A DNA stretch of 7,659 bases from Chloroflexota bacterium. GTDB taxonomy: Bacteria > Chloroflexota > Chloroflexia > JAMDCE01. The stretch covers positions 1-7,659 of the forward strand of contig JAMDCE010000002.1 of NCBI GenBank assembly GCA_023489135.1, in the 5' to 3' direction. The notes beneath the pieces are model-generated. The model had not been told where the DNA came from. It worked only from the letters and a program-made list of their open reading frames with translations, and did not search any database. Made by a program: the position numbers and the translations under genes. Of this stretch, positions 1 through 5,751 are shown piece by piece. Each line of letters begins with the position of its first letter. Positions within the stretch are counted from its first letter, which is position 1.

Positions 1-315
1 GTGGCGAGAAGCTTGACTGCTCCACACGCCCATATGAACCTTTTGGGCTGGCTCAGTTTCTTTGTCTACGGCGTCGGCTACCATATCTTACCCAGATTTC
101 GAGGGACTCCACTATACAGCGAGAGGCTAGCCGTAGGGCAGATGTATCTGGCCAACATTTCTTTGGTTGGTATGGTCATCTTCTGGATCATCTGGATCAA
201 CGGAGGAGGAGTGACCTTTCAGGCTATTTGGGGCGTCGCCGCTGGATTGCAGGCACTAGCCGCCTATATTTTCGTATATAATCTAACGCGGACATTCCTG
301 AGGAAGTCTGCCTAG
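1..315 (+). CDS. Small heme-copper oxidase subunit I-like membrane protein (5' end probably cut by window)
   Basis: The visible 104 residues contain about three hydrophobic membrane segments (roughly residues 12-29, 47-66 and 76-96). A PHAHMNLLGW motif at residues 8-17 is followed by GVGYHILPRF. A histidine-rich helix start followed by a G-x-x-YH-x-x-PR segment is typical of short cbb3/NorB-type subunit I-like proteins, in which histidines on these helices can bind heme. Family members usually have one more N-terminal helix. The reading frame is open at base 1, so the GTG there is more likely an internal valine than the true start. It ends at TAG 313-315, and the next gene begins 18 bases later behind a strong ribosome site, so the two are probably co-transcribed. 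Whether it binds heme or takes part in oxygen or NO chemistry cannot be told from this fragment. It is too short to be a catalytic oxidase subunit. Confidence 0.6.
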   Translation: MARSLTAPHAHMNLLGWLSFFVYGVGYHILPRFRGTPLYSERLAVGQMYLANISLVGMVIFWIIWINGGGVTFQAIWGVAAGLQALAAYIFVYNLTRTFLRKSA

Positions 316-333
316 TCTTGGAGGGGTCGTAAT

Positions 334-543
334 ATGCCGGAAACGAAGGCGAAATACACCAAGGATTCTCTGATGGGCGATGTGATCAAATCAGATCCCA
401 GGGCCGAGGCGATCATCAAGAAGTACTTCGGGAACGGCTGCTTCACTTGCCCTGGTGTAAAGATGGAATCCATCTCGTTCGGGGCAATGATGCACGGACT
501 GGATCCTAATATCATCCTGAAAGAGCTTAACGAGATAGATTAG
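334..543 (+). CDS. DUF1858 redox-disulfide domain protein (first copy)
   Basis: This 69-aa soluble protein consists of a single DUF1858 domain, the family described as a hybrid-cluster-protein-associated redox disulfide domain. Visible hallmarks are the opening helix (DSLMGDVIKSDPRAEAIIKK), the CFTC pair (C36 and C39) after a Y-F-G-N-G turn, and the closing helix that carries LDPNIILKELNE. The start is well supported: GGAGGGG at 320-326 lies seven bases before ATG 334. Proteins of this family are thought to use the CxxC pair for thiol-disulfide or metal chemistry, but no reaction is established. It follows the subunit I-like gene by 18 bases, suggesting one transcript. A second, divergent DUF1858 gene lies 257 bases downstream. 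This copy has CFTC where the other has the more usual CVGC. Confidence 0.85.
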   Translation: MPETKAKYTKDSLMGDVIKSDPRAEAIIKKYFGNGCFTCPGVKMESISFGAMMHGLDPNIILKELNEID

Positions 544-611
544 TCGACCTGGGGGAGACCTGGTTTATGTAGAATCTTGATCATGCGCTTTAACTATTTA
601 ATAGGGTATCT

Positions 612-675
612 GTAGGGGGCGACACCCAGAGGGTACCCGGGCTCGCCCAAGGCAGACACACAGGTCTGCCACTAC
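612..675. repeat. Dispersed palindromic repeat with two stem-loops (GTAGGGG family)
   Basis: This 64-base block opens with GTAGGGGGCGA and closes with GGTCTGCCACTAC, whose complement begins GTAGTGGCAGACC, so the ends are imperfect inverted copies. Inside are two consecutive stems: GGGCGA (617-622) with TCGCCC (643-648), and GGCAGAC (651-657) with GTCTGCC (664-670) around a six-base loop. Neither stem has a following T run, so it is not a typical intrinsic terminator. The arrangement resembles REP/MITE-like intergenic palindromes and shares its end sequence with the element at 2575-2675. The rest of the 544-800 gap shows no convincing gene or promoter. Confidence 0.6.
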
Positions 676-800
676 AACCAAGGCCCCATTAATTCTTCAA
701 ACATCATAATCAAGGGTCTACAACGCCCCGGTTTTACGATGCGATCGAGAATCGGGGTCAAGAGGCCCATAGCTAACACTGGGAACGACGGCGAGGTGCA

Positions 801-1025
801 ATGGTGGTTGGCGAAAAACCGATAACGGCTGACATGACTGTCGACGAAGTGGTTACGAGGTACCCGCGGACGGTGCGAACTTTCTTCAAGTACGGGCTTC
901 ACTGTGTGGGCTGTCATATCTCGGCCTACGATAGCATTGCCGATGGCGCCCGGTCTCACAGCGTCTGCGTGGAGACCTTGCTTGATGAGCTGAATAGAGC
1001 AATCGAGCCGCCAGAGGGTGAATAA
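801..1025 (+). CDS. DUF1858 redox-disulfide domain protein (second copy)
   Basis: This 74-aa protein is a canonical DUF1858 domain. It shows ITADMTVDEVVTRYP near the N-terminus, FFKYGLHCVGC with C35 and C38, and LLDELNRAIE at the end. The H-C-V-G-C motif is the family's usual redox-disulfide signature; an extra cysteine lies at position 56. GAGGTG at 793-798 is very close to ATG 801, so the in-frame GTG at 804 is also a possible start and would lose only one residue. The protein has no signal peptide or membrane segment and should be cytoplasmic. The gene lies between a repeat-filled gap and the radical SAM gene, whose promoter begins 13 bases after this stop codon. Its partner is unknown. 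DUF1858 domains are known near hybrid-cluster and other Fe-S redox proteins, so a thiol or NO-stress role is plausible but inferred. Confidence 0.85.
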   Translation: MVVGEKPITADMTVDEVVTRYPRTVRTFFKYGLHCVGCHISAYDSIADGARSHSVCVETLLDELNRAIEPPEGE

Positions 1026-1037
1026 GAGGCCTGAACG

Positions 1038-1046
1038 TGTTATAAT
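1038..1046 (+). promoter_or_regulatory. Extended -10 promoter for the radical SAM gene
   Basis: TGTTATAAT combines a perfect TATAAT hexamer (1041-1046) with the upstream TG dinucleotide one base before it, the extended -10 form. The -35 region 17 bases upstream (GTGAAT) is poor, which is common for extended -10 promoters. Initiation near 1053 would leave a leader of about 57 bases before ATG 1110. The site lies just after the stop codon of the second DUF1858 gene, so the radical SAM and zinc-ribbon genes may be transcribed separately from it. Confidence 0.5.
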
Positions 1047-1109
1047 CCGGAGTCCGCTCAGTCGGATCTCTAGCTGTTGAGCAAGGTTCTAGCTTCGAGG
1101 AGTGACGAA

Positions 1110-2258
1110 ATGACTATGCCTGTTCTGCGCCTGGTAGCGTGGGAGATGACCCGGGCCTGCCCACTGGCCTGCATCCACTGCCGTGCCGAAGCTCAGCTTC
1201 ACCATCACCCCGATCAGCTCACCACCGAGGAAGGCAAGGCTTTGCTAAATAACATCGCCTCCTTCAGCAAGCCCATTGTCATACTCACCGGTGGCGAGCC
1301 TCTCTTGCGGTCTGATATTTTCGAGTTGGCCGCCTACGGTACTTCGTTGGGGCTCCGCATGGTTATATCCCCGGATGATGGGCGCTTGGTCACCCCCGAA
1401 ACCGTACAGCGATTGAAGGATTCAGGGATTCAGCGCGTCTCGTTCAGTCTCCATTATCCCCAGGCCGAAAAGAACGATTATTTTGCCCGGAGGCAAGGGA
1501 CCTTCGAGGCGGCTTTGTGGGGCCTGGCCAATCTGAAAAATGGCAACCTGCCCTTCCAGATCAACACGACCGTGACTCAGCTCAATCTCTCCGATCTCCC
1601 GCAGATGCTGGACTTGGTCCTCAAAGCGGGTGCCGAGGCCTGGCACATCTTCTTCCTGGTTCCCACCGGACGAGGCAAGGAGATCGCCGAGGAAGAAATC
1701 CCCCCGGAGAAGTATGAAGCTACCCTGGAGTGGATGTACGAGACGCAGCAAAACGTCCCCATACTCGTCAAAGAGACCTGCGCGCCTCATTTTCGGCGGA
1801 TCCAGTTGCAGAAGAGGACGGCAGAGCGCCGCAAGGACCCGATGGCCGTTCATCCGGTTACTGCACGCGGGCACGGCGGGCCGCCCCCTGGAGCCGGGCC
1901 ATCGAGAGGCTGCATGGCCGGAGATGGCTTTGTCTTCGTCTCTCACATCGGCGAGGTCAATCCCTGCGGCTATTTGCCGCTGCGCGCCGGCAACGTTCGT
2001 GAAATGCCTTTCCAGGAGATCTATCAACAATCGACGCTGTTCCAAAGTCTGCGGGACCTGAGCCTCCTGGGCGGTAAGTGCGGCGTGTGTGAGTACCGGA
2101 CGGTCTGCGGCGGCTGTCGGGCGCGGGCCTATGCCGCGACCGGCGATTATCTGAGCGAGGAACCGTACTGCGTCTACGAACCGAGAACTGGTGGCGAAGC
2201 TGGGGACAGGGGCTCCGGAAGGACTCGCCGGCCCGATATCGACGTCGTCATACCTTGA
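1110..2258 (+). CDS. Radical SAM/SPASM enzyme, AhbD/NirJ-like (heme-pathway type)
   Basis: The 382-aa protein has the radical SAM cluster motif CPLACIHC (C17, C21, C24) and the SAM-binding LTGGEP (GGEP 61-64). A C-terminal SPASM region carries C268, C286, C324, C327, C333, C336 and C354, spaced as expected for auxiliary 4Fe-4S binding. The signatures KETCAPHFRR, NPCGYLPLRAGNVRE, KCGVCEYRTVCGGCRARAYA and GDYLSEEPYC are those of the AhbC/AhbD/NirJ group, which act on siroheme-derived tetrapyrroles in alternative heme or heme d1 synthesis. Two stretches differ from what I recall of typical members: SPDDG replaces the usual TNG-type turn, and SLHYPQ replaces SLDG, so the substrate may differ. I prefer ATG 1110 because GAGGAG at 1097-1102 is seven bases upstream. 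An in-frame TTG at 1077 would add 11 residues without a comparable site. The zinc-ribbon gene follows after 32 bases. The family is secure; the exact reaction is not. Confidence 0.85.
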   Translation: MTMPVLRLVAWEMTRACPLACIHCRAEAQLHHHPDQLTTEEGKALLNNIASFSKPIVILTGGEPLLRSDIFELAAYGTSLGLRMVISPDDGRLVTPETVQRLKDSGIQRVSFSLHYPQAEKNDYFARRQGTFEAALWGLANLKNGNLPFQINTTVTQLNLSDLPQMLDLVLKAGAEAWHIFFLVPTGRGKEIAEEEIPPEKYEATLEWMYETQQNVPILVKETCAPHFRRIQLQKRTAERRKDPMAVHPVTARGHGGPPPGAGPSRGCMAGDGFVFVSHIGEVNPCGYLPLRAGNVREMPFQEIYQQSTLFQSLRDLSLLGGKCGVCEYRTVCGGCRARAYAATGDYLSEEPYCVYEPRTGGEAGDRGSGRTRRPDIDVVIP

Positions 2259-2290
2259 TGGCGTTTTGTGAGCTTTAGGAGGATAGTCTG

Positions 2291-2464
2291 ATGGAACAAT
2301 CCGAAGCAAAGGATAAAGAAGTCAACGAGGGTGAGAAGAAGCACTGCTGCCTGGAGTGTGGAATCACCAGCGACCACCGCGTTCTCCTGGCCTGCGAGCA
2401 TCACGGCCAGGCTGACTGGGTTTGCGTCCGCTGCCTCCCCATGCTCATCCACGGCCCGCATTAG
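2291..2464 (+). CDS. 57-aa zinc-ribbon-like hypothetical protein
   Basis: A short reading frame begins at ATG 2291, eight bases after a perfect AGGAGG (2277-2282), and ends at TAG 2462-2464. The first 18 residues are charged (EQSEAKDKEVNEGEKK). A compact cysteine/histidine core follows: CCLECG (C19, C20, C23), CEHHG (C35, H37, H38) and WVCVRCLP (C45, C48). The two CxxC knuckles around a central C-x-H/H element suggest one structural zinc ion, as in small zinc-ribbon proteins. There is no membrane segment or DNA-binding helix that I can recognise. It starts 32 bases after the radical SAM gene and is probably co-transcribed with it, possibly as an accessory or regulatory partner. The strong ribosome site and cysteine pattern make it a real gene; the function is unknown. 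Confidence 0.75.
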   Translation: MEQSEAKDKEVNEGEKKHCCLECGITSDHRVLLACEHHGQADWVCVRCLPMLIHGPH

Positions 2465-2527
2465 TCTACCGACCGGACTCGGCGTCAGCACAGGGTCTAT
2501 TGCGGCGAGGCATTCGAGGTAATGATC

Positions 2528-2545
2528 CGCAGATTTCGCAGATTT
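2528..2545. repeat. Two tandem copies of a 9-base unit
   Basis: CGCAGATTT occurs twice head to tail (2528-2536 and 2537-2545) in the gap between the convergent gene blocks. It resembles the short CGCAGATT-type repeats often seen in intergenic DNA. No function can be assigned. Confidence 0.5.
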
Positions 2546-2574
2546 CACCGACGTGGTGAGTTTGAGGAGGATCG

Positions 2575-2675
2575 GTAGGGGCAGGTCTCACGGACATAAA
2601 TAACACTCGCAAGCAACGACCTTGGCTTATCCCCTGCCCGGCCTGACCCTCAAACTGCGTCAGACCTGCCCCTAC
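2575..2675. repeat. MITE-like 101-base element with 17-base terminal inverted repeats
   Basis: The left end GTAGGGGCAGGTCTCAC (2575-2591) and right end GTCAGACCTGCCCCTAC (2659-2675) are inverted copies with one mismatch in 17; the outer 14 bases match perfectly. The 67 bases between them have no reading frame of note. A second inverted pair, AGTTTGAGG (2559-2567) and CCTCAAACT (2648-2656), interlocks with it. No clear target-site duplication is visible. Size and ends suit a small non-autonomous mobile element or dispersed repeat, and the ends resemble those of the repeat at 612-675. It occupies most of the 261-base gap between the convergent gene blocks. Confidence 0.6.
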
Positions 2676-2688
2676 GGTGGCTCGACTA

Positions 2689-2719
2689 ACCTCCCACAAG
2701 TTTGAAACCTGCGGGAGGT
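2689..2719 (-). terminator. Long hairpin after the acyl-CoA synthetase beta gene
   Basis: Read on the - strand, ACCTCCCGCAGGTTT pairs with AAACTTGTGGGAGGT through up to 15 positions, including two G-U pairs. On the + strand those two positions become A-C mismatches, so the structure is best formed by the - strand transcript. It begins six bases after the stop codon of the beta subunit gene (TAA 2728-2726). No U run follows, so it may be an atypical terminator or a 3'-end stabilising hairpin rather than a classic intrinsic terminator. Confidence 0.55.
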
Positions 2720-2725
2720 CTATGA

Positions 2726-3448
2726 TTATGATTCTGGCGCCCGCAACACGAACAGCGCATCGGCCGCCTTGGCCCCCTGGCCCTCTGGGAAGACCATCAA
2801 CGGGTTGATGTCGATCTCAGCTAGGTAGGACTCCAGGTCTCGAGAAAGCTGAGACATCTTGGTCAGCACGTCGGCAATGGCAGCCATGTCGGCCTTGGGT
2901 TTGCCGCGCACACCCTGCAGGATGGTGTAGCCCTTTGTTTCCTTCATCATCTCGAGGGCCTCCCGGTGATCGATGGGGGCCACTCGCAGGGCGACATCTT
3001 TCAGCACCTCGACAAAGATACCCCCGAGACCGAAGAGCAGGACCGGGCCGAATTGCTGGTCCTGGTTCATTCCCACGATGCACTCGGTGGATTCCTTCAG
3101 CATCTCCTGCACCAGCACGCCGTTGATGAGGGCCTCAGGCTTGTACTTTCTGGAATTCTCCATAATCTCGGCGAACGCTCGCGAGGATTCTTCGGCGCTT
3201 TTGATACCCAGTCTCACCGCGCCAGCCTCGGTTTTGTGCAGGATGTCCGGAGAATCGACCTTCATCACCACCGGAAACTGGTATTCCTTCAGGGCGCCGG
3301 CCAGTTCCTCTGGAGTGCGGACCAGGCTCTCTCTAGTCACAGGGATGCCATAATGGGCGAGAATGCACTTGGCCTCGTGCTCGCTGAGATTGGTTTTGCC
3401 GTTCTTCAGGGCTGTCCTGATTATCGTTTCTGGCGTTGCGTTACACAT
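2726..3448 (-). CDS. acdB: ADP-forming acyl-CoA (acetyl-CoA) synthetase, beta subunit (ATP-grasp)
   Basis: The 240-aa protein has the usual length of the separate beta subunit of ADP-forming acetate-CoA ligase, which with the alpha subunit converts acyl-CoA, ADP and phosphate to acid, CoA and ATP. ATP-grasp features are in order: LSEHEAKCILAHYGIPV (21-37), FPVVMKVDSPDILHKTEAG (58-76), VLVQEML (111-117), GPVLLFGLGGIFVEVLKDVA (134-153), and EIDINPLMV with the metal-binding D213/N215 (211-219). H71 sits in the S-P-D-I-L-H-K-T motif, where this family carries its second phosphorylated histidine. Translation starts at ATG 3448-3446; the nearest purine-rich site (GAAGGA) is about 12 bases upstream, slightly far, so expression may be coupled to the alpha gene, which ends 34 bases earlier. 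Acyl specificity cannot be read from sequence. Confidence 0.88.
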   Translation of the reverse strand: MCNATPETIIRTALKNGKTNLSEHEAKCILAHYGIPVTRESLVRTPEELAGALKEYQFPVVMKVDSPDILHKTEAGAVRLGIKSAEESSRAFAEIMENSRKYKPEALINGVLVQEMLKESTECIVGMNQDQQFGPVLLFGLGGIFVEVLKDVALRVAPIDHREALEMMKETKGYTILQGVRGKPKADMAAIADVLTKMSQLSRDLESYLAEIDINPLMVFPEGQGAKAADALFVLRAPES

Positions 3449-3482
3449 GGATTGTTGCTATCCTTCCTCTACAGGCCGAATT

Positions 3483-4862
3483 CTAAGCCTCGCGGAATTC
3501 GTCCCGCAGGATATACTTGGCGTACTGCACCATCCCGCGCAGGGCGTTGATCATTCTCTTGGGCGAAGGGAAGACGGGGACGCCGTTGTCCTTGAGGTAC
3601 TCCAGAGCGGCTCCAGCTACATCGCCGGCAGTCCAGCAAATCAGAATCGGCTTATCCGAGCCCCGCATCGCCTTGAGAATGCCTTCGCAAATCTCGATTT
3701 CTCGCATGGCCGTCAGGATCAGTACCACCGCGTCCAGATTAGGGTCTTTCGCCGCCAGAGCCACGCATTCTCCTGGCCAGGAAAGGTTTTCCAGCGCCCG
3801 CGCGGTGAGGTCCACCGGGTTGTTGGTGCTCCCGTAATAGGGGATGATTTTGGAGAGGCCTTCCTTGGTTGACGCTTCGAGAGCCGCGACCGCCAGTCCA
3901 GCCTCGACACTGAGATCGGCCATCTCCACGGCGAAGCCTCCGGCCACTGACAGGATACCAACGCGGTTGCCTCTTATCAGCGGCTGCGTCCCCAGCCCCA
4001 GCGCGGTATCGACCAACTCGTCCATGTCGCGGACTCGCACCACGCCCGTCTGCTTGAAAACGGCGTCGATCACTTTGTCGGATCCGGCCAGGGCGCCGGT
4101 ATGCGAAGAGGCGGCCCGACTCCCCACCGAAGTGCGGCCGGACTTATTGATGATTACCGGCTTCTTCTTGGTGATCTCAGGCATTGCGGCCAAGAATCGC
4201 TTTGGGTTTCTGATCTCCTCCAAGTAAGAAATGATCAGATTCGTCTGGGGGTCCTCGGCCAGATATTCGAAGAGGTCGATAGCGGTGACGTCGGCTTCGT
4301 TTCCGGAGCTAACTACCTTGGAGAAGCCGAGTCCGTGAGCCAGAATGCGCCGGAAGACCGGGCCCGTATAGGCGCCACTATGAGAGACGTAGGAGACGCC
4401 GCCCTTCTTGAACTGGCCGCGGAACATCAAGCTAAAAGTGAGAACCAGGTCCTGGTGCAGGTTGAGGAACCCTTCGCAGTTTGGCCCGATCATGCGCATG
4501 CTATTCTCTTTGCACATTCGGGTCATGGTTTCCTGCAGTTCCTTCCCTTTGCCGGCCGTTTCGGCAAAGCCCGAGGTAATGGTCACTACTCCTTTGACCC
4601 CTTTCTGGCAGCATTGCTCCAGGGCCTTAAGGACTTGCTCGGCGGGCAGGACGATGGTAGCGACGTCCACCTCGTCGGGTACCTCCATAATCGAGGGGTA
4701 GCACTTGAGCCCACAGACCTCGGACGCGTTGGGGTTGATGGGGTAAATCTTACCCCGGAAGCCCTGGACCTGCAGAAAGTCCGTGATAATGTAACCGAAC
4801 TTGGTCGGCGTCGTCGATGCCCCGATAATGGCGATACTCCGTGGTTCGAAAAGATCTTTCAA
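3483..4862 (-). CDS. acdA: ADP-forming acyl-CoA (acetyl-CoA) synthetase, alpha subunit
   Basis: The 459-aa protein matches the alpha subunit of ADP-forming acyl-CoA synthetases. An N-terminal CoA-binding Rossmann fold (IAIIGASTTPTKFG, residues 10-23) is followed by succinyl-CoA-ligase-like domains with MIGPNCEGFLN (124-134) and YVSHSGAYTG (158-167). SSHTGALAGSD (252-262) contains H254, the expected phosphohistidine, and acidic residues E215/E216 lie in YLEEIRNP. The start is TTG at 4862-4860: GGAGG lies five bases upstream on the - strand, and the protein begins at the family's usual MKDLFEPRSIAIIGAS. Length is normal for a separate alpha subunit. It lies 64 bases after the chelatase gene, with a weak hairpin (4885-4899, no U run) and no clear promoter between them, so read-through is likely. 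The pair probably makes ATP by substrate-level phosphorylation during fermentation of acids or amino acids. Confidence 0.88.
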   Translation of the reverse strand: MKDLFEPRSIAIIGASTTPTKFGYIITDFLQVQGFRGKIYPINPNASEVCGLKCYPSIMEVPDEVDVATIVLPAEQVLKALEQCCQKGVKGVVTITSGFAETAGKGKELQETMTRMCKENSMRMIGPNCEGFLNLHQDLVLTFSLMFRGQFKKGGVSYVSHSGAYTGPVFRRILAHGLGFSKVVSSGNEADVTAIDLFEYLAEDPQTNLIISYLEEIRNPKRFLAAMPEITKKKPVIINKSGRTSVGSRAASSHTGALAGSDKVIDAVFKQTGVVRVRDMDELVDTALGLGTQPLIRGNRVGILSVAGGFAVEMADLSVEAGLAVAALEASTKEGLSKIIPYYGSTNNPVDLTARALENLSWPGECVALAAKDPNLDAVVLILTAMREIEICEGILKAMRGSDKPILICWTAGDVAGAALEYLKDNGVPVFPSPKRMINALRGMVQYAKYILRDEFREA

Positions 4863-4926
4863 CTTGTCCTCCCGTTTCTCCTTTCCGAAGTCTGTTCGGC
4901 CCGGTTTTCGACTGGCCAGGTTGGGA

Positions 4927-5751
4927 TTATCCGGGGGCGGCGCCCCGACGCGCCGGCATGGCTGTTTCAGTCACCGCCTTGAAGGGACTCACCGTCAGAT
5001 CGGCCCAGCGGAAATGAGCCGCCCCGGTCAGATCGACCATTTCGTCGATGCAGCGCTTGAGCTTGGACTTAGCCGGGGGTTCAATATCTAGAACGACTGT
5101 AGGGATCTGAGAGGCCCTGACCTGCCGGCAAACCGAGTAGACGTCGGCGTAAGGGTCACCCCTCGGAACGAAGGAGACGTTAGGTAGCCCATCAGTAATG
5201 ATCATCAAGAGGGGAATGGCGTTCTTATGCTTGAACATCTCCTGCCTCAGGAGGCGATATCCTTTCGCGACGCCATCGGCCAAGGGCGTTCTGGTGCTAA
5301 TGGGTATTTTGCGGAGCATCCTCGCCGCAAATCGGTAGCTTGAGGAGAGGGGCAAATAGACCTGAGCCTTGATCGCCTGGGCCGGCTCGAAGGCGACCAG
5401 AGCAACCTTGTCGCGATGAAATTTCACATCGGACAGAAGCTCCAACAGGCCTTCCCTGACCTTCTCCACCAGGATCTCAGTTTTCATCGAATAACTGTTG
5501 TCCAACACAATGGTGAGCGCCAGCGGCGCTTTTGCTTCGCGAATCTTGAGCCGGATATCAGACAATTGGATATCCAGTTGAATCGGTTCGCCTCCAAAAT
5601 ACAAACGCTGGCGGCTAGCCGCTGCCCTTAGCGTGGCATCGACCGCGATATCCCTGAGCTGGGCCCGCGGCAACTGGGATTTCACGTATTTGCCACGGGG
5701 AACGCGGCACGGCGACAGGTCGCGCTTACCGATGGAAGCGTGGGCTAGTCT
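4927..5751 (-). CDS. chlD: ChlD-type chelatase: von Willebrand A part, reached by -1 frameshift
   Basis: This is the C-terminal half of a ChlD/CobT-like chelatase subunit. Read from the A9 run in the -1 frame it begins [20 protein letters not shown] and then [19 protein letters not shown]; the RGKYV...DIAxDATLRAA region is a hallmark of full-length ChlD proteins. A 252-residue stretch from the GTG at 5685 contains the VWA domain with a metal-site motif DNSYS (62-66), T133 in TRTPL, and D165 in ITDGLPN. The usual glycine in DxSGS is a tyrosine here. The GTG at 5685 has no Shine-Dalgarno sequence and lies inside conserved sequence, so I do not regard it as an independent start. Joined to the upstream AAA+ part the product would be 669 aa, normal for ChlD. 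It ends at TAA 4929-4927. As medium subunit it would couple the AAA+ ring to a CobN/ChlH-type large subunit, which is not in the window. Confidence 0.8.
   Translation of the reverse strand, partial: RLAHASIGKRDLSPCRVPRGKYVKSQLPRAQLRDIAVDATLRAAASRQRLYFGGEPIQLDIQLSDIRLKIREAKAPLALTIVLDNSYSMKTEILVEKVREGLLELLSDVKFHRDKVALVAFEPAQAIKAQVYLPLSSSYRFAARMLRKIPISTRTPLADGVAKGYRLLRQEMFKHKNAIPLLMIITDGLPNVSFVPRGDPYADVYSVCRQVRASQIPTVVLDIEPPAKSKLKRCIDEMVDLTGAAHFRWADLTVSPFKAVTETAMPARRGAAPG
5723..5740 (-). promoter_or_regulatory. Candidate frameshift-stimulating hairpin
   Basis: On the - strand CGCTT (5740-5736) pairs with AAGCG (5727-5723) around an eight-base loop, beginning ten bases after the A9 run. An alternative four-base-pair stem, GCGA with TCGC, follows and partly overlaps. 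The stems are short, so a stimulating role is only a possibility. Confidence 0.3.

Noticed and set aside
705..710. CATAAT as a -10 box for the second DUF1858 gene
   Set aside because: No matching -35 region or extended -10 was found at a sensible distance.
1077..1109. TTG 1077 as start of the radical SAM gene
   Set aside because: No convincing Shine-Dalgarno sequence precedes it, while ATG 1110 has GAGGAG at ideal spacing and begins just before the conserved region.
1422..2309. 295-aa reading frame on the - strand opposite the radical SAM gene
   Set aside because: It lies opposite a well-supported gene, has a low-complexity, arginine/proline/leucine-rich translation and no recognisable domain; a shadow of codon bias.
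4885..4899. CCGAA/TTCGG hairpin between chlD and acdA as a terminator
   Set aside because: Only five base pairs and no U run; too weak to claim termination.
4101..4982. 293-aa reading frame on the + strand opposite acdA
   Set aside because: It overlaps a strongly recognised gene, has no family motifs and crosses a gene boundary; treated as antisense shadow.
4927..5685. Independent VWA-domain gene starting at GTG 5685
   Set aside because: There is no ribosome site before this GTG, and conserved ChlD sequence extends 22 codons further upstream to the A9 run, so it is better read as the frameshifted continuation.
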